DNA of 30,059 nucleotides, from the NCBI GenBank assembly GCA_964593865.1, contig CAZQKE010000028.1, forward strand, positions 1 through 30,059, read 5' to 3'. Both the position numbers and the translations under genes were made by a program. A model generated the notes under the pieces. It was not told the DNA's origin. It did no database searches and was given only the letters and a program-made list of their open reading frames with translations. This stretch comes from CAZQKE01 sp964593865 (GTDB lineage Bacteria; Chloroflexota; Anaerolineae; JAAYZQ01). Positions 6,539 to 13,636 of the stretch are shown piece by piece. How positions within the stretch are numbered: position 1 is the first letter of the stretch; each line of letters begins with the position of its first letter.

Positions 6539-8173
6539 TCAGCCCAAAGATGCAATCCGGTCTCGTTCCGACAACGGACGCCCGGTGATCGGATCCACGG
6601 CTACACAAGCCCCCCGCTCATCTATCCGACTGACGATCTGCCCACGGGCAAAGGGGTTGTTGCGCAGATGGGGAGCATCCAGAATGCCGCCGGTCACCGC
6701 CCGCGCCAGGGTGGCCGGATCGGTAAAGGGGTCCTCCACATCCGGCCCGGCCAGGGCGCGAATGGCATCCAACGTCACCCACGCTTCGGCGATCAATTCT
6801 TCCTTGCGCTGCTGCACGGAAGGTGCGGCGGTCATGTCCGGCTGGCCGCGCAGGGCATTCTCAATCGCCCGCCGGGCCAGTTTGCAAGCCTCAATCACAT
6901 CATCGGCAGTAGCGGCATGATGGGCTTCGGTGTGCCCGACCACATGGACGATGTGCGGCTTGAGGGCCATCTGCAAATAGACGCTGGCAGACAGATGGGC
7001 ACGGGCGGCGTCGGGGTCCAGGGGGTAGCTGAGCAGTCCGGTGCGTGTCTGCCGCCAGATGCGAAAGTCGGGACCGGCCAACGGTTCAACGATCTCCAAG
7101 CAGGCCAACATCTTGGCCAGGTCCATCGCATCCGATGTGCCCGGCGGACTGTTGAACATCATCTGCGCGATATAGTCGCCCACGCCAAAGGCTTTGGCAT
7201 TGTAAGCCGAAAGATAAGCGGCAACCACGGTGATGACATCGGGCGCGTCGCGCAGACCCCAATGGTGGGGTTCGTTCAGTTCAACAGGAATGCCCCGTTC
7301 ACCATACCAGGCCATCACTTTTTGGTGCTCCCGGATGGAACCTTCCAGGTCCCAGGGACCACGCCCGTCCATTTGGTTGAACCAAAAGATGGGAATAGCA
7401 CACCAGGCAATGTTGATCGTCTCCACATACATTTCGGCCAGACGGAGAAAATCGTCGGTCCCCGAATAGGTACGCAGCAAAGGGAAATTCCCCCGGCGGC
7501 TGGCTTCGTATAGCGCACGATAGTCGTCCGCGCTGCGCACCGGGACGCCTCCCGCTCCGGTGCGGCGTGGGTCCTGTCGCTCCGGGTGGAAAAAGTTGGC
7601 CTGGGCGTCTTGGTCAATGCCCAGGGAGATGACGTCCAGCACCCGCGCTTCGGCGATACGGGCAATGCCCTCGCGGGTAGCCTCCACGGTGGGCAAGCCA
7701 AAGTGATGGCGGATGAGAGGAAAAGGCGACTTCCAGGCGATCCGTTCCACGGTAGATTGGGGAACATCGGCCTCGGTCAGGTCGGTGTAGGGCCGCCCTT
7801 TCAGATAGGCCAGCACCTCCTCCGCCGGTTCGCTCCCATCGAACACACGCTCAAAAAAGCCCAAAGCAGCGGCCCGCTCGGCCACAGGCGGCGTACCGCC
7901 AAAGAGGAAGCGAACACCGGCAGAGCGCAGCTCATCGGCCTCCTCGGCGAATTCACCCAACAAACGCTCCCCCGTCTCCGGCGTCAATCGGTACGAGACC
8001 CCAACCAGGTCGGCCCCCTCGCGGCGGGCGGCGGCCACCATCTCCTGGGGAGAAACGGCAGGGCCGAGAAAGACGGTGCGCCAACCGGCAGCCTCGGCCA
8101 GCCGCAGGAAGCTCATCACCCCCGCCACATGGACACATTCGCCCAACGCTCCGGCAACAACCGTTTTCGTCAT
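6539..8173 (-). CDS. Cobalamin-binding mutase-like protein
   Basis: A 544-residue cytoplasmic protein. Residues 1-130 look like a B12-binding Rossmann domain: a first strand TVVAGALGECVHVAGV, then GWRTVFLGPAVSPQEMVAAA and ADLVGVSYRLT, as in methionine synthase and carbon-skeleton mutases. The usual D-x-H-x-x-G cobalamin loop reads C13-x-H15-x-x-G18, so the lower ligand His is present but the Asp that tunes it is replaced by Cys. The remaining 400 residues resemble a TIM-barrel mutase subunit (for example YSGTDDFLRLAEMYVETINIAW, split here as YSGTDDFLRL and EMYVETINIAW) but I cannot name the enzyme. Glutamate-mutase-like or aminomutase-like chemistry is a guess. Here the B12 domain is N-terminal. 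It heads the operon with the opine-dehydrogenase-like gene. Confidence 0.7.
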   Translation of the reverse strand: MTKTVVAGALGECVHVAGVMSFLRLAEAAGWRTVFLGPAVSPQEMVAAARREGADLVGVSYRLTPETGERLLGEFAEEADELRSAGVRFLFGGTPPVAERAAALGFFERVFDGSEPAEEVLAYLKGRPYTDLTEADVPQSTVERIAWKSPFPLIRHHFGLPTVEATREGIARIAEARVLDVISLGIDQDAQANFFHPERQDPRRTGAGGVPVRSADDYRALYEASRRGNFPLLRTYSGTDDFLRLAEMYVETINIAWCAIPIFWFNQMDGRGPWDLEGSIREHQKVMAWYGERGIPVELNEPHHWGLRDAPDVITVVAAYLSAYNAKAFGVGDYIAQMMFNSPPGTSDAMDLAKMLACLEIVEPLAGPDFRIWRQTRTGLLSYPLDPDAARAHLSASVYLQMALKPHIVHVVGHTEAHHAATADDVIEACKLARRAIENALRGQPDMTAAPSVQQRKEELIAEAWVTLDAIRALAGPDVEDPFTDPATLARAVTGGILDAPHLRNNPFARGQIVSRIDERGACVAVDPITGRPLSERDRIASLG

Positions 8174-8237
8174 CCTCGCACCTGCCTTCCGATGTGGCCC
8201 GCTTCAAGCGCGGAATGTGGATTTACCAGGACATTCA

Positions 8238-8266
8238 ATTATACTCGGAGGAGACAAAACCGTCAA
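8238..8266 (-). promoter_or_regulatory. Sigma70-type promoter of the B12-binding protein operon
   Basis: On the minus strand, TTGACG (8266-8261), a 17-bp spacer and TATAAT (8243-8238), about 65 bp upstream of the start codon at 8173. It is divergent from the promoter at 8295-8323. No cobalamin-riboswitch-like structure fits in the short leader. Confidence 0.7.
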
Positions 8267-8294
8267 ACGGACGCAACACCGACGTTCTGTTCGT

Positions 8295-8323
8295 TTGCTC
8301 CACCCTCCCTTTTGGGGTATAAT
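8295..8323 (+). promoter_or_regulatory. Promoter for a possibly leaderless mRNA
   Basis: TTGCTC (8295-8300), a 17-bp spacer and a perfect TATAAT (8318-8323). The ATG of the next gene is only 7 bp past the -10 box, so transcription should begin at or beside the start codon, and no Shine-Dalgarno is present. Confidence 0.65.
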
Positions 8324-8330
8324 TGCCGTC

Positions 8331-9377
8331 ATGCGCAAAAAGCAACGCAGTTTTTGGTGGCTGGCCGCAGGGCTGGGGATCATCGCACTGGCAGCAGCAG
8401 GGCCATCCCTCCGGGGGACGGGGGCAGGAGCACGGAACCCCTGCCAAGAGCCGGGCAACCTGACGCAAAACTGCGGCTTTGACACCTTTGCCGAACATTG
8501 GTGGAACGGCAAACGGCTCCTGGTCCCCAGCGGCTGGTGGTACTTTATCCTGAACGGCAGCCCCGATTTCCGCCAAGCCGACGACACCTATTGGGGTGCA
8601 CCCTCCTTGTGGTTGGTCTCCGACGGTGTGCCCTTTATCGCAGGTATCTACCAGCAGGTGACGGTAACGCCGGGCGTCGTCTACCAGACCGACATCGGCT
8701 GGGCGGCCCAAGACAAACCCGATTTTGAGCGTAAGCTGGGCTTGGACCCAACCGGCGGCACCGATCCGCTGGCCCCTTCCGTTGTGTGGAGCCGCTCCGA
8801 ATGGGGCTTTGACAAGTGGCCCGATCTGACCGTCTCGGCGCGGGCCACAGGGCCGACCATGACCGTCTTTGTCTGGGTAGCCCATCCTACCACCCATGGC
8901 CTCGATTCGGTCTTTCTCGATGCCGTGGGCCTGTGGCCCGATACCACACAACCGGCAGCGACGGCCACGCCCAAACCCTCCCCCACGCCTACCCGCCGCC
9001 CGCCGACGCGAACGCCCAAACCGCCCACACCCACCGCCCCGCCGACGGAGACACCCACACCGCAACCGACCGCCACCGACACCCCATCCCCTACACCGAC
9101 GCCGACCGACACGGCAACACCTACCGCTACCCCCACCGTCACGCAGACGCCGACGCCCATCACCCCCACCTGGACCCCCTACCCCACCCGCACCCCCTTG
9201 CCGACCGTCGTCCCCGTCGCCGTCGTCCTGCAAACTGCAGAGGCCGAGAACAGCGGCACAGGCAGCCCACCGCCGGGGGAACAGAGACCATCGGTTCCCG
9301 GCCGGATCGGGGCCGCCGTACTGGTCATCGGCGTGGGCGCAGCCTTGCTCGGGCTGGGGCTATTGCGCAAAACATAA
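8331..9377 (+). CDS. Exported protein with Thr/Pro-rich linker and C-terminal membrane anchor
   Basis: A 348-residue protein of unknown function. A signal peptide (basic MRKKQR, then WWLAAGLGIIALAAAG) leads an extracytoplasmic beta-rich domain of about 170 residues. That domain has features of a carbohydrate-binding jelly roll (NPCQEPGNLTQNCGFD with two Cys, GWWYFILNG, VFVWVAHPTTHGLDSVFLDAVGL). Residues about 207-295 are a low-complexity Thr/Pro stalk, and about 327-346 a single membrane helix followed by RKT. The design is a surface protein held out on a stalk, as is common in Chloroflexota. The start at 8331 follows the -10 box by 7 bp; an upstream in-frame extension to 8076 would run through both promoters and is rejected. 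The binding target cannot be predicted. Confidence 0.8.
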   Translation: MRKKQRSFWWLAAGLGIIALAAAGPSLRGTGAGARNPCQEPGNLTQNCGFDTFAEHWWNGKRLLVPSGWWYFILNGSPDFRQADDTYWGAPSLWLVSDGVPFIAGIYQQVTVTPGVVYQTDIGWAAQDKPDFERKLGLDPTGGTDPLAPSVVWSRSEWGFDKWPDLTVSARATGPTMTVFVWVAHPTTHGLDSVFLDAVGLWPDTTQPAATATPKPSPTPTRRPPTRTPKPPTPTAPPTETPTPQPTATDTPSPTPTPTDTATPTATPTVTQTPTPITPTWTPYPTRTPLPTVVPVAVVLQTAEAENSGTGSPPPGEQRPSVPGRIGAAVLVIGVGAALLGLGLLRKT

Positions 9378-9381
9378 CGGT

Positions 9382-9410
9382 TTGACAGAACCACCGCTTT
9401 GTGGTAAAAT
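9382..9410 (+). promoter_or_regulatory. Consensus sigma70 promoter of the threonine cluster
   Basis: A perfect TTGACA (9382-9387), 17-bp spacer and TAAAAT (9405-9410), starting 5 bp past the previous stop codon. Transcription should begin near 9417, about 20 bp before the leader-peptide ATG at 9438. Confidence 0.75.
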
Positions 9411-9437
9411 GGTCGCCGTTCAGAGGGAGCATTGCCC

Positions 9438-9599
9438 ATGAACCGCCAAGCGTGGAAGAGCAACGGGAAACACACCGCCGTACAGGCCGTCGGCGACGGC
9501 CTGTATCGTGCTGCCCGGGCTTCCATCACGATGACCGGCACTACTACCGGCCTGCTGCAGGGCCGGTGGTCCGCGCCGGGGAGGGGCGCACGGCGATAG
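9438..9599 (+). CDS. Threonine-rich leader peptide of the aspartokinase operon (candidate attenuator)
   Basis: A 53-codon ORF with an AGAGGGAG ribosome-binding site 8 bp upstream, starting about 20 bp after the predicted transcription start. Residues 29-38 read SITMTGTTTG: five Thr codons (31, 33, 35, 36, 37) and one Ile codon within eight positions. This is much like the SITTTITITTG style of the enterobacterial thr leader. The mRNA can fold an 11-bp perfect hairpin at 9481-9505 and a 10-bp hairpin at 9543-9570 whose 5' arm is the ACT ACC codons themselves. An intrinsic terminator follows at 9625-9658. Ribosome stalling on Thr codons would disrupt the second hairpin. At 53 codons it is long for a leader peptide, and I could not trace a clean antiterminator, so the mechanism is inference. 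Confidence 0.65.
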   Translation: MNRQAWKSNGKHTAVQAVGDGLYRAARASITMTGTTTGLLQGRWSAPGRGARR

Positions 9600-9624
9600 C
9601 GACGAACACCCTCCGGAGATTTCA

Positions 9625-9658
9625 AGAGCGTGGAGCCAACGGCCTCCACGCTCTTTTT
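9625..9658 (+). terminator. Intrinsic terminator (attenuator) between leader peptide and aspartokinase
   Basis: AGAGCGTGGAG (9625-9635) pairs perfectly with CTCCACGCTCT (9644-9654) around an 8-nt loop and runs into five T residues. It lies 25 bp past the leader-peptide stop and 246 bp before the aspartokinase ATG. Confidence 0.85.
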
Positions 9659-9675
9659 GTATTTCAAGGAAGCTC

Positions 9676-9768
9676 GGCGGTTCCGGGGATTTGAACCGCA
9701 AAGGCGCAAAGGACGCAAAGGAAAGAGAAAAAGAAGACCTTTGCGCTCTTGGCGTCTTGGCGGTTCCA
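9676..9768. repeat. Dispersed inverted repeat, same family as 204-262
   Basis: The left arm (9691-9721) starts TTGAACCGCAAAGGCGC; the right arm (9738-9767) reads back as GGAACCGCCAAGACGCC. The first 35 bp (9676-9710) recur exactly at 9831-9865. The unit lies between the attenuator and aspartokinase, with an A/G-rich loop. Confidence 0.75.
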
Positions 9769-9782
9769 ACCCGGGCCGGGCG

Positions 9783-9806
9783 CATTCGTGCATTCGTGTA
9801 TTCGCG
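9783..9806. repeat. Short tandem repeat CATTCGTG x3
   Basis: CATTCGTG, CATTCGTG and TATTCGCG follow each other at 8-bp steps, between the two dispersed repeat copies. ATTCGTG-type repeats are also seen in unrelated bacterial genomes, so this may be part of the same dispersed element. Confidence 0.5.
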
Positions 9807-9830
9807 TCCCATTCGGGGACGGCCCGCTTT

Positions 9831-9865
9831 GGCGGTTCCGGGGATTTGAACCGCAAAGGCGCAAA
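9831..9865. repeat. Second exact 35-bp copy of the dispersed repeat
   Basis: Identical over 35 bp to 9676-9710 (both begin GGCGGTTCCGGGG and end AAAGGCGCAAA). The two direct copies are 155 bp apart and could recombine, deleting the segment between them. It ends 38 bp before the aspartokinase start; the AAGGAG ribosome-binding site lies just beyond it. Confidence 0.85.
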
Positions 9866-9903
9866 AAGAAGTTGAGAGTTTATTTCCGGGAAGGAGAAAG
9901 AGA

Positions 9904-11322
9904 ATGAGTACACTGGTGATGAAATTCGGCGGAACATCGGTGGGCAGCGCAGAAGCCATCGGCCAGGTAGCGGAGATTGTGCTGGACCAGGCCCGGCAAT
10001 GGGAACGGTTGGTCGTCGTCGTTTCGGCCATGAGCGGCGTAACCGACGCCCTGATCCGGGGGGCGCGGACCGCCGCCGCGGGCGACGACCGCACCTACCG
10101 GGCCATCGTCACCGACTTGCGGGCCAAGCATTACGGCGCGGTCAGCACCCTCTTTGCCGACGACGCCCGCGCCGACCTGTTGGCCACGGTAGACGCCTAC
10201 CTGGACGAATTCGCCGCCTTTTGCCACAGCGTCCACGTCCTGGGCGAGGTCACGCCCCGGGCCATGGACGCCATCAGCTCCCTGGGGGAGCGGATCAGCG
10301 CGCGCATCGTGGCCGCCCTGCTCCGCCAACGGGGGGCGCGGAGCGAGGCGGTGGACGCCACGGAACTGATCGTCACCGACGACCGGTTCCAAAACGCCGC
10401 GCCGCTGATGGAGGCCACCCGGCAACAGGTCGCCGCCCGGCTGGTCCCCCTGCTGGCCCAGGGCGTCATCCCCATCGTCACCGGCTTTATCGGCGCCACG
10501 GAGAAGGGCATCACCACGACGCTAGGGCGGGGCGGCAGCGACTACAGCGCAGCCATCCTGGGCGATTGCCTGGACGCCGACGAGGTCTGGACCTGGACCG
10601 ACGTAGACGGCGTGATGAGCGCGGACCCACGCCTGGTCCCCGATGCCCGCGTCATCCCCACCCTTTCCTACAGCGAGGTGGGGGAGTTGGCCTATTTCGG
10701 GGCCAAAGTCCTGCACCCCCGCACCATCCGACCTGTAGTCGAGCGGGGCATCCCCCTTTGGGTCAAGAACACCTTCAACCCCACCTTCCCCGGCACGCGC
10801 ATCGTCTCCGAAGCCGAAAGCACACCGGGCACGGTCAAGGCCGTCACCGCCATCAAGGGGTTGAGCCTGGTCACGGTCGAAGGGCGGGGGATGATGGGCG
10901 TGCCCGGCATCGCCGCCCGCACCTTTGCCGCCGTTGCCGCCCAAGGGGCCAGCGTGCTGATGATCTCCCAGGCGTCGTCGGAGCAATCCATCAGTTTCGT
11001 CATCCCCACCGACGCCGTACCGCCGGTCACGGCGGCCATTGAAGAGGAAATGGCCCTGGAGCTGGCCCGCCGGGATGTGGACCGGGTCTGGGCCATGGAC
11101 GACGTGGTGATCGTCACCGCCGTCGGCGCGGGGATGCGCAGCACACCCGGCGTCGCCTACCGGGTGCTGGGCGCCCTGGCCCACGGCGCAGAACAGGCCA
11201 TCAACGTCATCGCCATCGTACAAGGCTCGTCTGAATGTAGCATCTCTCTGGTCGTCGCCGCAGCGGATGCCGCCGCAGCGGTGCAAGCAATCCACAAGGA
11301 GGTCATTGTCAACCATGTCTGA
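9904..11322 (+). CDS. Aspartate kinase
   Basis: A 472-residue cytoplasmic enzyme that phosphorylates aspartate, the first step to threonine, methionine and lysine. The amino-acid-kinase domain starts KFGGTSVGS (K7) and includes VVVVSAMSGVTD, SLGERISARI, GFIGA and TTLGRGGSDYSAA. After about residue 310 come two ACT domains (VTVEGRGMMGVPGIAARTFAA with SVLMISQASSEQSISFV; then VTAVGAGMRSTPGVAYRVLGAL with INVIAIVQGSSECSISLVV). ACT domains bind the end-product amino acids; ThrA-type enzymes share this layout. It is monofunctional here: no homoserine dehydrogenase domain is fused. AAGGAG precedes the ATG, and the 3' end overlaps asd by 8 bp. It lies downstream of a promoter, a Thr-rich leader peptide and a terminator. 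Confidence 0.95.
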   Translation: MSTLVMKFGGTSVGSAEAIGQVAEIVLDQARQWERLVVVVSAMSGVTDALIRGARTAAAGDDRTYRAIVTDLRAKHYGAVSTLFADDARADLLATVDAYLDEFAAFCHSVHVLGEVTPRAMDAISSLGERISARIVAALLRQRGARSEAVDATELIVTDDRFQNAAPLMEATRQQVAARLVPLLAQGVIPIVTGFIGATEKGITTTLGRGGSDYSAAILGDCLDADEVWTWTDVDGVMSADPRLVPDARVIPTLSYSEVGELAYFGAKVLHPRTIRPVVERGIPLWVKNTFNPTFPGTRIVSEAESTPGTVKAVTAIKGLSLVTVEGRGMMGVPGIAARTFAAVAAQGASVLMISQASSEQSISFVIPTDAVPPVTAAIEEEMALELARRDVDRVWAMDDVVIVTAVGAGMRSTPGVAYRVLGALAHGAEQAINVIAIVQGSSECSISLVVAAADAAAAVQAIHKEVIVNHV

Positions 11323-12370
11323 GAAAATCCCCGTCGCAGTGTTGGGAGCCACGGGCACGGTCGGCCAGCGGTTCGTGCAGCTTCTGGCCGATCACCCCTG
11401 GTTCCAGGTCACAGCTCTGGCCGCTTCGGAGAGCAGCGCGGGCCGTCCCTACGCCGAGGTCGCCCGCTGGGTCATCCCCGGCGATCCGCCGCCCCGCATC
11501 GCCGAAATGACCGTCCGGCCCCTGGAGCCGGACCTGCCGGCCCGCATCGTCTTTTCGGCCTTGCCTTCCACCGTGGCCCGCCGGGTGGAGCCGCGCTTTG
11601 CCCAGGCCGGGTACGCCGTCTGCTCCAACGCCTCCGCCTTTCGGCAGGAGCCGGGCATCCCCCTCCTCATCCCGGAGGTCAACGCCGACCACATCGCCCT
11701 GATCGAACGGCAGCGGGCGGAGCGGGGTTGGCGAGGGTTCATCGTCACCAGCCCCAACTGTACGACCACGGGCATCGTCCTACCCCTCAAGCCGCTGGAC
11801 GAGGCTTTTGGGCTGCGCCGCGTTTTGGCCGTCTCCATGCAGGCCATTTCCGGGGCCGGACACCCCGGCGTCGCCTCTCTGGACATCCTGGGCAACATCG
11901 TGCCCTACATCGGCGGCGAGGAGGAAAAGATCGAAGCCGAAACGCGGCTGCTGCTGGGCCGCCTGGAGGAGGGCCGCCGCGTCGAGGCCGACCTGGTCAT
12001 CAGCGCGCAGGCCAACCGCGTGCCGGTCCTCGACGGCCACACCGTCTGCCTTTCCCTGGGGTTCGAGCGACCGCCCACGCCGGAGGAGGCCGTCGCCGCC
12101 CTGACCGACTTTCGCGGCCCGGAAGTGGTGCGCCGCCTGCCCAGCGCCCCGGCCCGGCCCATCGTCGTCCGCCCCGAACCGGATCGCCCCCAGCCCCGCC
12201 GCGACCGGGACGCCGAAGGGGGCATGGCCATCAGCGTCGGGCGCGTCCGCCCTTGCCCCCTGTTGGACCTGCGGCTGGTCAGCGTCTCCCACAACACCTT
12301 GCGCGGCGCGGCCAGCGGTTCCATCCTGAACGCAGAGCTGCTGGTTGCGAGCGGAGTGGTGGGTGAATAA
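11315..12370 (+). CDS. asd: Aspartate-semialdehyde dehydrogenase (archaeal/fungal-type)
   Basis: A 351-residue enzyme that reduces aspartyl phosphate to aspartate semialdehyde with NADPH. The N-terminal Rossmann fold begins GATGTVGQRF (11-20). The catalytic Cys149 lies in SPNCTTTG. SGAGHPGVASLDILGNIVPYIGGEEEKIE, here split as SGAGHPGVASLDILGN and PYIGGEEEKIE, together with RVPVLDGHT (R235, H242) are typical of the archaeal/fungal branch rather than the E. coli one. The ATG at 11315 is chosen because AAGGAGG sits 12 bp upstream and the protein then starts MSEKIPVAVLGATG; it overlaps the aspartokinase stop by 8 bp, pointing to translational coupling. An upstream in-frame start at 11267 would add residues that do not fit the family. 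Confidence 0.95.
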   Translation: MSEKIPVAVLGATGTVGQRFVQLLADHPWFQVTALAASESSAGRPYAEVARWVIPGDPPPRIAEMTVRPLEPDLPARIVFSALPSTVARRVEPRFAQAGYAVCSNASAFRQEPGIPLLIPEVNADHIALIERQRAERGWRGFIVTSPNCTTTGIVLPLKPLDEAFGLRRVLAVSMQAISGAGHPGVASLDILGNIVPYIGGEEEKIEAETRLLLGRLEEGRRVEADLVISAQANRVPVLDGHTVCLSLGFERPPTPEEAVAALTDFRGPEVVRRLPSAPARPIVVRPEPDRPQPRRDRDAEGGMAISVGRVRPCPLLDLRLVSVSHNTLRGAASGSILNAELLVASGVVGE

Positions 12371-12407
12371 GGCGCACCTGCGCCGAGCGACCTTCTGAGG
12401 AGGAAGA

Positions 12408-13538
12408 ATGAAAGCACACGACCGCACCGCCGTTTCGGAATTTCTGGGGGATTTCATCGTCTACCGCAACCTGATCCCCCAGGACGACCGGCTGCCGCCG
12501 TTGGCCGAACTGGGTCCCTCCCTGGGGTTGCCCGCCGGGGAAACACCGCGCAAAACCTCGCCCGCTTACGCCCGCGTCATGGCCGAGATGCTGCGGCGGG
12601 CGCGTGCGCTGGACCTGCCCGGCGTCCCCATCACGCGGCTGGTCTACGTGGGCGATACGCGCCTGAACGATGGGACCGCCTTCGCCAACATCTGCCGGGC
12701 CGGGGGGTGGCCCGGCCTGGCCTTCATCGCCGCCGAGCGGGAGGAACCGGCCCGCGTGCAAGTGGTGGAAGAAGAAGGCCGGAGCCTTTACCTGGCCAAT
12801 CGCTGGGCGGCTCTGGCCGATTTTGACCGCTTTTGCCGCGAGAGAGGACTGCCCGTGGACCAGGGAACGGCAGTGGTTATAGACCTGGACAAGACAACCC
12901 TGGGCGCGCGGGGACGCAACGACCACGTCATTGACGGAGCGCGGGTGGAGGCGGTGCGCCGCACCGTGGGCGACCTGTTGGGGGCGGGGTTCGACGCCGA
13001 GGCGTTCCAAACCGCCTACGACCTGCTCAACCAACCGGAGTTCCACCCCTTCACCACCGACAACCAGGATTACCTGGCCTACATGTGCCTTATCCTGGGC
13101 AGCGGCCTGTACGCCCTGGAACCGCTGGTGGCGCGCATCCGGGCCGGGTCCCTGGCCTCCTTCCGGCAGTTCATAGAGGAGGTGGACGACCGGGCCGGGC
13201 AACTGCCCTCCGACCTACACCGCATCCACGCCGACATCCTGGAGCGCGTCCGGCGGGGCGATCCGACCCCCTTCAAAGCCTTTCGCTACAACGAATACCG
13301 CGTCACCGTGGAGCGGATGGGCTGCCTGCCCGACGACACCCCCCTGCCGGACCTGCTGGCGGGCGAGATCGTCATCACCCAGGAGGTGCGGGCGATGGCC
13401 CTGACCTGGCAGGCGCAAGGGGCCTTGCTCTTTGCCCTTTCGGACAAGCCCGACGAAGCATCCATCCCCGACGAGACCCTGGCCGCCCAGGGCTACCGGC
13501 CCATCCACCGGGTGGAAACCCACAGTGTGGGGACGTAA
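12408..13538 (+). CDS. HAD-like protein of unknown function in the threonine operon (motifs in permuted order)
   Basis: A 376-residue cytoplasmic protein that I cannot name. The first half looks like the back end of a HAD phosphatase: K49 in RKTSPAYARVM (motif III style) followed by VYVGDTRLNDGTAFANI (82-94, motif IV style GDxxxND). The second half holds VVIDLDKTTLGARGRND (motif I style, D159 and D161) and, near the C-terminus, ALLFALSDKPDEAS (motif II style, S345). The order is III, IV, I, II, as if circularly permuted, or two partial HAD units joined. It sits between asd and thrC, 37 bp after asd, with GAGGAGG before the ATG and a small GGCGCA/TGCGCC hairpin in the gap. A phosphatase or phosphotransfer role in threonine synthesis is conceivable (ThrH is a HAD enzyme) but unproven. 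Confidence 0.6.
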   Translation: MKAHDRTAVSEFLGDFIVYRNLIPQDDRLPPLAELGPSLGLPAGETPRKTSPAYARVMAEMLRRARALDLPGVPITRLVYVGDTRLNDGTAFANICRAGGWPGLAFIAAEREEPARVQVVEEEGRSLYLANRWAALADFDRFCRERGLPVDQGTAVVIDLDKTTLGARGRNDHVIDGARVEAVRRTVGDLLGAGFDAEAFQTAYDLLNQPEFHPFTTDNQDYLAYMCLILGSGLYALEPLVARIRAGSLASFRQFIEEVDDRAGQLPSDLHRIHADILERVRRGDPTPFKAFRYNEYRVTVERMGCLPDDTPLPDLLAGEIVITQEVRAMALTWQAQGALLFALSDKPDEASIPDETLAAQGYRPIHRVETHSVGT

Positions 13539-13569
13539 ACGCACACCCGACGTAAACGGCGACCGGCCC

Positions 13570-13598
13570 TTGCCTTTTTGCCCTTGTTGGGGTATACT
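13570..13598 (+). promoter_or_regulatory. Internal promoter before thrC
   Basis: TTGCCT (13570-13575), 17-bp spacer and TATACT (13593-13598), about 38 bp before the thrC ATG. It would allow thrC transcription independent of the upstream attenuator. Confidence 0.5.
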
Positions 13599-13636
13599 GA
13601 CCAAGAGCACAGGCGATACCGAGATCGGCTTGTACA

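Noticed and set aside
8076..8330. Upstream in-frame extension of the stalked protein gene
   Set aside because: It would overlap the divergent operon and both promoters; the signal peptide starts at the ATG at 8331.
9561..9580. GGTGGTCCGCG looks like the T-box core (AGGGTGGNACCGCG)
   Set aside because: It lacks the A after the variable base, and no complementary antiterminator strand or specifier stem was found; the segment is better explained as one arm of the leader hairpin.
9179..10094. Minus-strand ORFs of 224-252 codons through the leader and repeat region
   Set aside because: They translate the dispersed repeats (FAPLRFKSPEPP-type strings) and oppose a strong promoter, leader and terminator; no support as genes.
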